Source: CAYMCJ01 sp964388985 | Lineage (GTDB): Bacteria; Patescibacteriota; Patescibacteriia; Patescibacteriales; CAYMCJ01 | Assembly: GCA_964388985.1 (NCBI GenBank) | Contig: CAYMCJ010000008.1 | Location: 1 to 26,705 of the forward strand | DNA: 26,705 nt | Direction of reading: 5' to 3' | Shown here: positions 23,428 to 26,705 of the stretch, in pieces | How positions within the stretch are numbered: the first letter of the stretch is position 1 | How the letters are laid out: every line of letters starts with the position of its first letter | Position numbers and translations under genes: made by a program | The notes under the pieces: model-generated | What the model saw: the letters and a program-made list of their open reading frames with translations, nothing else | What the model was told of the DNA's origin: nothing | The model's database searches: none

Positions 23428-25728
23428 TTACCTATATTTATTAATATCAATCCCCTGCTGTTCTAAAAATAATTCCGCTTCTTTGGCTAAATCGGGATTT
23501 AATTCAACCGCTTTATTTAAATTAATAATAACACTTTCCTCGTCTCCCAAGGCCGCATAAATGGCGGCTAAATTGGCGTAATAGCCAGCTCTTCCCGACT
23601 CATCTTCCCTAATTAACCTTTTATACAAAGGAATGATTTTATCATACTCTTCTATTTTAGCATATACATCAATTAAATAAAAAATATTACTTCTATATGT
23701 TAACCCAAAGCCCTGGCCTTTTTCCAATTCCTCCACGCCCCTGTCTTCGTCTCCGTTCCTAAATAGAGCTATACCCAAAAACCAATGCGGTTCCTCAAAT
23801 TCCGGATTTTTTTGAACCAACTCTTCTAAAATTTCTATCCCCTCCTCCGTCTTATTTTGCAGTAAATAATTTTTGGCCAATAACAACGGAATATGCTGAT
23901 GGTCCGGATTAATCTCCCAGGCCTCTTTAAGTAATTCATTTGAATCTTGGTAATATTTATTGTCAACGTACTCACCCATAAAGCCGTATAGCTGGCTCAG
24001 CCAAAAGCGGTATAAATAAGAATCCGGCTCCCGGCTAATTTCTCGCTCAAAAATTTCAATTAACCGCGGGGACACCGGCTCTAATAAATTTTTATTTAAT
24101 TTATTATTGCCGTCAAAACTTGATAAATCCTGGGTTAAAAATATTGCCTGCTCCCATAAAAACGGAACAGTTGTACTTAATACCAACTCGGCATTTTTTT
24201 GCCATTGATAAACCGAGGCTATCTCGGCCGCGTCTCTGGCATCCCCCATCTGAACCGAAGCCTTATAAAATGTATAATTTTTATAAACCAAATAAGGTAC
24301 GGCTATTATTGCTAAAATAGTTATCCAGCCGATAAATTTATTAAATAATATCTTATCATATTCTTTTGTCTGGCTAACTGACGAATGATAATAACTTACC
24401 AAAGCCAATAATACTATCCACATCAATAGTGAATTGGAAGTTTCAAAGGCAAAACCGCTTTGAATTACATAAGCAATAACCGCGCCAACTAAAATCATCG
24501 CCCCCAGCCTGCCTTTATCGTCCTGTTCGGTTTTAATAATTCTTATTAAATAAAAAACCAGCACTATAATAAGAGCCAGATAGCAGGCAAAGCCGGCCGT
24601 ACCCGTTTCGCTTAAAACTTCCAGGGGGAAACTATGCGGCTTATCCCAGACGGTTTCGGCAAAAGAATATTTTAAAAATTCGGGATTATAATATTTATCA
24701 AACGCATCCTGATAATTTTCCGGGCCCCAGCCAAAAATCGGCCTGTCCTGCCAGGCTTTAAAAGCAATTTTCCAGGCCATCAAACGGGTACTGGCGGTAG
24801 TGGTTGAAGGGCTAATATCTATTAAACGCGCTATTGACGGAAAATTTTTACTTAAATAATCGCTTCTTTGATTAAATACGTAAACAAAAGAAAAAATAAT
24901 AAGAATTAATAATCCGCTGATAAAAAAAACTTTTTTAAATCTTTCGGAACAACCGTATATTAAATATAATATCCAAATAACAAAAATTCCGGCTAATAAG
25001 CCCAAAAAAGTCCCCCTGACTTGCGAAAATATCAGGGTAATTAAACTAAATATTCCTGCTATTAAACAAAACCAGCGCCAAAAAATAGCTTTGCCATTAT
25101 TACCTTCTACCCTATCTTTACGCACAAATAAAAAATACCAAACAAAACATAAAAAAACCGGGATTATTAAATAACTGGCAAAAAATATCGGATTCCCGAT
25201 TAGGCCGCTTAACCGGCTTTCTTTAAGAATTATCTGGTCAAAAATAGAAAAATACTTTCCCAGCCAGGCCAGAATACTTGATAAAAATAAAATAATAATT
25301 GCCCACATCCCCAATTTAAACCAATCCTTTTTGGTAATAAAAAATTGCCTGACAAGTATGTAAAAAACCGTAAAATGCAGCCAGGTAAAAATTCCTTGCG
25401 CTCTTTGCTGATTGCCCCAAAAACTTCTATTAAAATTTATGCCCCAGGCAGAAGAAATTAACTGTAAAAAAACAAACCCAACTACCAAATAGTCCAATAA
25501 ATTAAATCTAACAATTCTTCTTCCTGCCCCGCTTGAAGCCTGCTTTTGTGCGGGGTCTTTATTCAGGCTAAAAAATATTAAAGCCAAAACCAATAATATT
25601 TCAACTAATATTTGAAACAACACGGTTTTACCAAAATGCCAGGGATACATTGTCCGGCTGGTAAAAACCAGCGGCAAAACCATTGCCAAATATATACCAA
25701 ATTTTATTATTTTTTCCAGTTTAATCAT
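23428..25728 (-). CDS. O-antigen ligase/polymerase-like protein with TPR tail
   Basis: 766 residues. Residues ~8-480 are about twelve membrane helices with Wzy_C family features: NFNRSFWGNQQRAQGIFTWLHF (~98-119, split by a loop), R238 in IFSQVRGTFLGLLAG, RPIFGWGPENYQDAFDKYYNP (~329-349), and H365 in WDKPHSFPLEVLSETGTAGF. R238 and H365 correspond to the conserved arginine and histidine of WaaL/Wzy/PglL-type enzymes, which transfer undecaprenyl-diphosphate-linked glycans on the outer face of the membrane. Residues ~545-766 are TPR repeats (AWEINPDHQHIPLLLAKNYLLQ; LEELVQKNPEFEEPHWFLG; LNKAVELNPDLAKEAELFL). Acceptor (protein, lipid or growing polymer) is unknown. The neighbouring surface-protein genes make protein O-glycosylation one possibility. 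Upstream lies the terminator at 25754-25789, so it starts its own unit. Confidence 0.88.
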   Translation of the reverse strand: MIKLEKIIKFGIYLAMVLPLVFTSRTMYPWHFGKTVLFQILVEILLVLALIFFSLNKDPAQKQASSGAGRRIVRFNLLDYLVVGFVFLQLISSAWGINFNRSFWGNQQRAQGIFTWLHFTVFYILVRQFFITKKDWFKLGMWAIIILFLSSILAWLGKYFSIFDQIILKESRLSGLIGNPIFFASYLIIPVFLCFVWYFLFVRKDRVEGNNGKAIFWRWFCLIAGIFSLITLIFSQVRGTFLGLLAGIFVIWILYLIYGCSERFKKVFFISGLLILIIFSFVYVFNQRSDYLSKNFPSIARLIDISPSTTTASTRLMAWKIAFKAWQDRPIFGWGPENYQDAFDKYYNPEFLKYSFAETVWDKPHSFPLEVLSETGTAGFACYLALIIVLVFYLIRIIKTEQDDKGRLGAMILVGAVIAYVIQSGFAFETSNSLLMWIVLLALVSYYHSSVSQTKEYDKILFNKFIGWITILAIIAVPYLVYKNYTFYKASVQMGDARDAAEIASVYQWQKNAELVLSTTVPFLWEQAIFLTQDLSSFDGNNKLNKNLLEPVSPRLIEIFEREISREPDSYLYRFWLSQLYGFMGEYVDNKYYQDSNELLKEAWEINPDHQHIPLLLAKNYLLQNKTEEGIEILEELVQKNPEFEEPHWFLGIALFRNGDEDRGVEELEKGQGFGLTYRSNIFYLIDVYAKIEEYDKIIPLYKRLIREDESGRAGYYANLAAIYAALGDEESVIINLNKAVELNPDLAKEAELFLEQQGIDINKYR

Positions 25729-25753
25729 ACAAATATTTTACAATAATTTTCGG

Positions 25754-25789
25754 ACAAAAACAACCCCGCCCCGATTTTATCGGGGCGGG
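25754..25789 (-). terminator. strong Rho-independent terminator after surface protein gene
   Basis: Perfect 11-base arms CCCGCCCCGAT (25765-25775) and ATCGGGGCGGG (25779-25789) with a 3-base loop. On the minus strand the hairpin is followed by GTTGTTTTTG. It begins 40 bases after the stop of the gene at 25829 and is the clearest terminator in the window. Confidence 0.85.
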
Positions 25790-25828
25790 AAGTTTTATAT
25801 CAACGAATTCAGAAATTCAATCTTTTAC

Positions 25829-26705
25829 TTAGTAGCTCAAGGTCTTGGTAGACAGCGGCAAGGTGTTTACTGAAGTAATGGACGTGGTGGAACCGGCTTC
25901 GCCAACAGTTCCATCTGTCCAGTCTACGTCATCAGAAGCAACGGAAATTGATATTTTATCCGTTGTTCCGGATGTTAATCCGGCATCCTGCGTATCCATG
26001 GTTACAATAAACAGCGTTGTTCCGCCAGCCGCAATTTCTGTATCAACAAAGGTAGTAATATTTGTATTACCGAATTGCTCTGTGTCCGAACCGAGCCAAG
26101 AAGTATTTGCTAATAAATTAGCAACGATAGCAGAATTCTTATAAACATTTAACGACCTGGTAGTGGTCAAGGAAGCGCCTACTCTACCAATCGCAAAGTT
26201 CATGGTCTTGATAGAAGCGGAATAATTACCAACATTAGATGAGTTAGTAATATTAATCTTAGCTACTAGCTGGTTAGCTGAACCAGTATGCGAACCTTCC
26301 GGAGTATCAGCAGCCCAAGCTATAGTAATCTTGGTCTTATAGGCTGTCATTTGATTACCTCTTACCTGATAATCAGCGGCTGCGCCGATATCTAGGTAAG
26401 TTCCGGTAATACTCTGCCCGGATGAAGCGCCAACCGCGGTAATCGGCTCGTTTGCCGCCGCGTTATAAGTATTATAAATACTTACTTCATGGGTTGAACC
26501 TGACGGACTGTTGGCGGCTACATTGTCGTAAGTGGCGACATCGCCCTTAACCGTAATAATTTTACTGCCATTCTTCGGAATAACTAAATTTATACCGGCA
26601 AAAGAACCGTAAGTGGTTGAGGCGTAAGTAGTGGACAAGTCTATGGACTGGCCGACTTGCGTATCGCCGTCATAAATCTTAACGTTCTTAATCGTACCGG
26701 TGCCG
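25829..26705 (-). CDS. Ser/Thr-rich surface protein, C-terminal part (5' end beyond window)
   Basis: 291 C-terminal residues are visible; the frame is open to the window edge, reading GTGTIKNVKIYDGDTQVG there, so the start lies outside. The visible part is very rich in Thr, Ser, Ala, Gly and Asn with alternating hydrophobic residues, typical of secreted beta-sandwich or S-layer-like proteins. Two similar-looking segments are visible: IKNVKIYDGDTQVGQSIDL...INLVIPKNGSKIITVKGDV and KTMNFAIGRVGASLTTTRSLNVYKN...GGTTLFIVTMDT. Each describes a strand pattern ending in a xxIVT(M/V) strand, so the protein may contain repeated domains. There is no cysteine and no membrane anchor at the C-terminus. The base composition is clearly less AT-rich than its neighbours, consistent with a highly expressed protein. 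It is probably an abundant surface-layer or fibre protein and a possible glycosylation target; both are inference. Confidence 0.7.
   Translation of the reverse strand, partial: GTGTIKNVKIYDGDTQVGQSIDLSTTYASTTYGSFAGINLVIPKNGSKIITVKGDVATYDNVAANSPSGSTHEVSIYNTYNAAANEPITAVGASSGQSITGTYLDIGAAADYQVRGNQMTAYKTKITIAWAADTPEGSHTGSANQLVAKINITNSSNVGNYSASIKTMNFAIGRVGASLTTTRSLNVYKNSAIVANLLANTSWLGSDTEQFGNTNITTFVDTEIAAGGTTLFIVTMDTQDAGLTSGTTDKISISVASDDVDWTDGTVGEAGSTTSITSVNTLPLSTKTLSY

Noticed and set aside
26636..26638. TTG start at 26638 for the Ser/Thr-rich protein
   Set aside because: The frame stays open to the window edge with the same composition and beta pattern, so this is an internal codon.

Overview
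The window is AT-rich, densely coded and mostly transcribed from the minus strand. It most likely comes from a Candidate Phyla Radiation (Patescibacteria) bacterium. The basis is indirect: surface proteins carrying a tyrosine-rich module (core LGRPADAF) next to thrombospondin-type-3 calcium repeats, O-antigen-ligase proteins with TPR tails, small REP-type tyrosine transposases with hairpin repeats, and weak or absent Shine-Dalgarno sequences. TGA is used as a stop (for example at 1533 and 6382), so the TGA=Gly code of Gracilibacteria/SR1 is not in use. No marker gene is present, so the lineage is inferred. A run of 100 N at 20623-20722 shows this is a scaffold with an unresolved gap.

Region 1 (88-8387, minus strand) is a cell-surface sugar operon read right to left: a short nucleotide-sugar dehydrogenase, a sugar-nucleotide epimerase, a PD-(D/E)XK nuclease with an unrecognised N-terminal domain, a relic coding tail, a second epimerase, a GT4 glycosyltransferase, a GtrA-GT4 fusion and a B12-binding radical SAM enzyme. 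Genes overlap or nearly touch. The nuclease does not fit the pathway and probably arrived by insertion. Region 2 (8444-9934, plus strand) is a short divergent unit with a promoter, another GT4 enzyme whose coding sequence carries heptanucleotide repeats, a small membrane protein and a terminator.

Region 3 (10029-14684, minus) is one 1551-residue exported protein. It combines a zinc phospholipase C/P1-nuclease-like domain, a staphylococcal-nuclease domain with its catalytic residues, Ig/FN3-like repeats, a lamin-tail domain and two LamG-like domains. It looks like a surface-anchored or secreted nucleic-acid or phospholipid degrading enzyme and is the most striking gene here. Region 4 (14717-17290) is a mobile and repeat-rich patch: two Y1 (HUH) transposases, several palindromic REP-like families, a small membrane-anchored protein and a stand-alone PocR-type sensor.

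Region 5 (17561-26705, minus) is devoted to the cell surface: a zinc-ribbon/coiled-coil/TSP3 membrane protein, an O-antigen-ligase/TPR protein truncated at the gap, a CARDB/FN3/TSP3 surface protein truncated on the other side of the gap, a small TPR membrane protein, a 217-bp MITE-like element, a second O-antigen-ligase/TPR protein, a strong terminator and the C-terminal part of a Ser/Thr-rich surface protein. Taken together, the sugar operon could build a glycan that the ligase-like proteins polymerise or attach to a carrier or surface protein. That link is inference.
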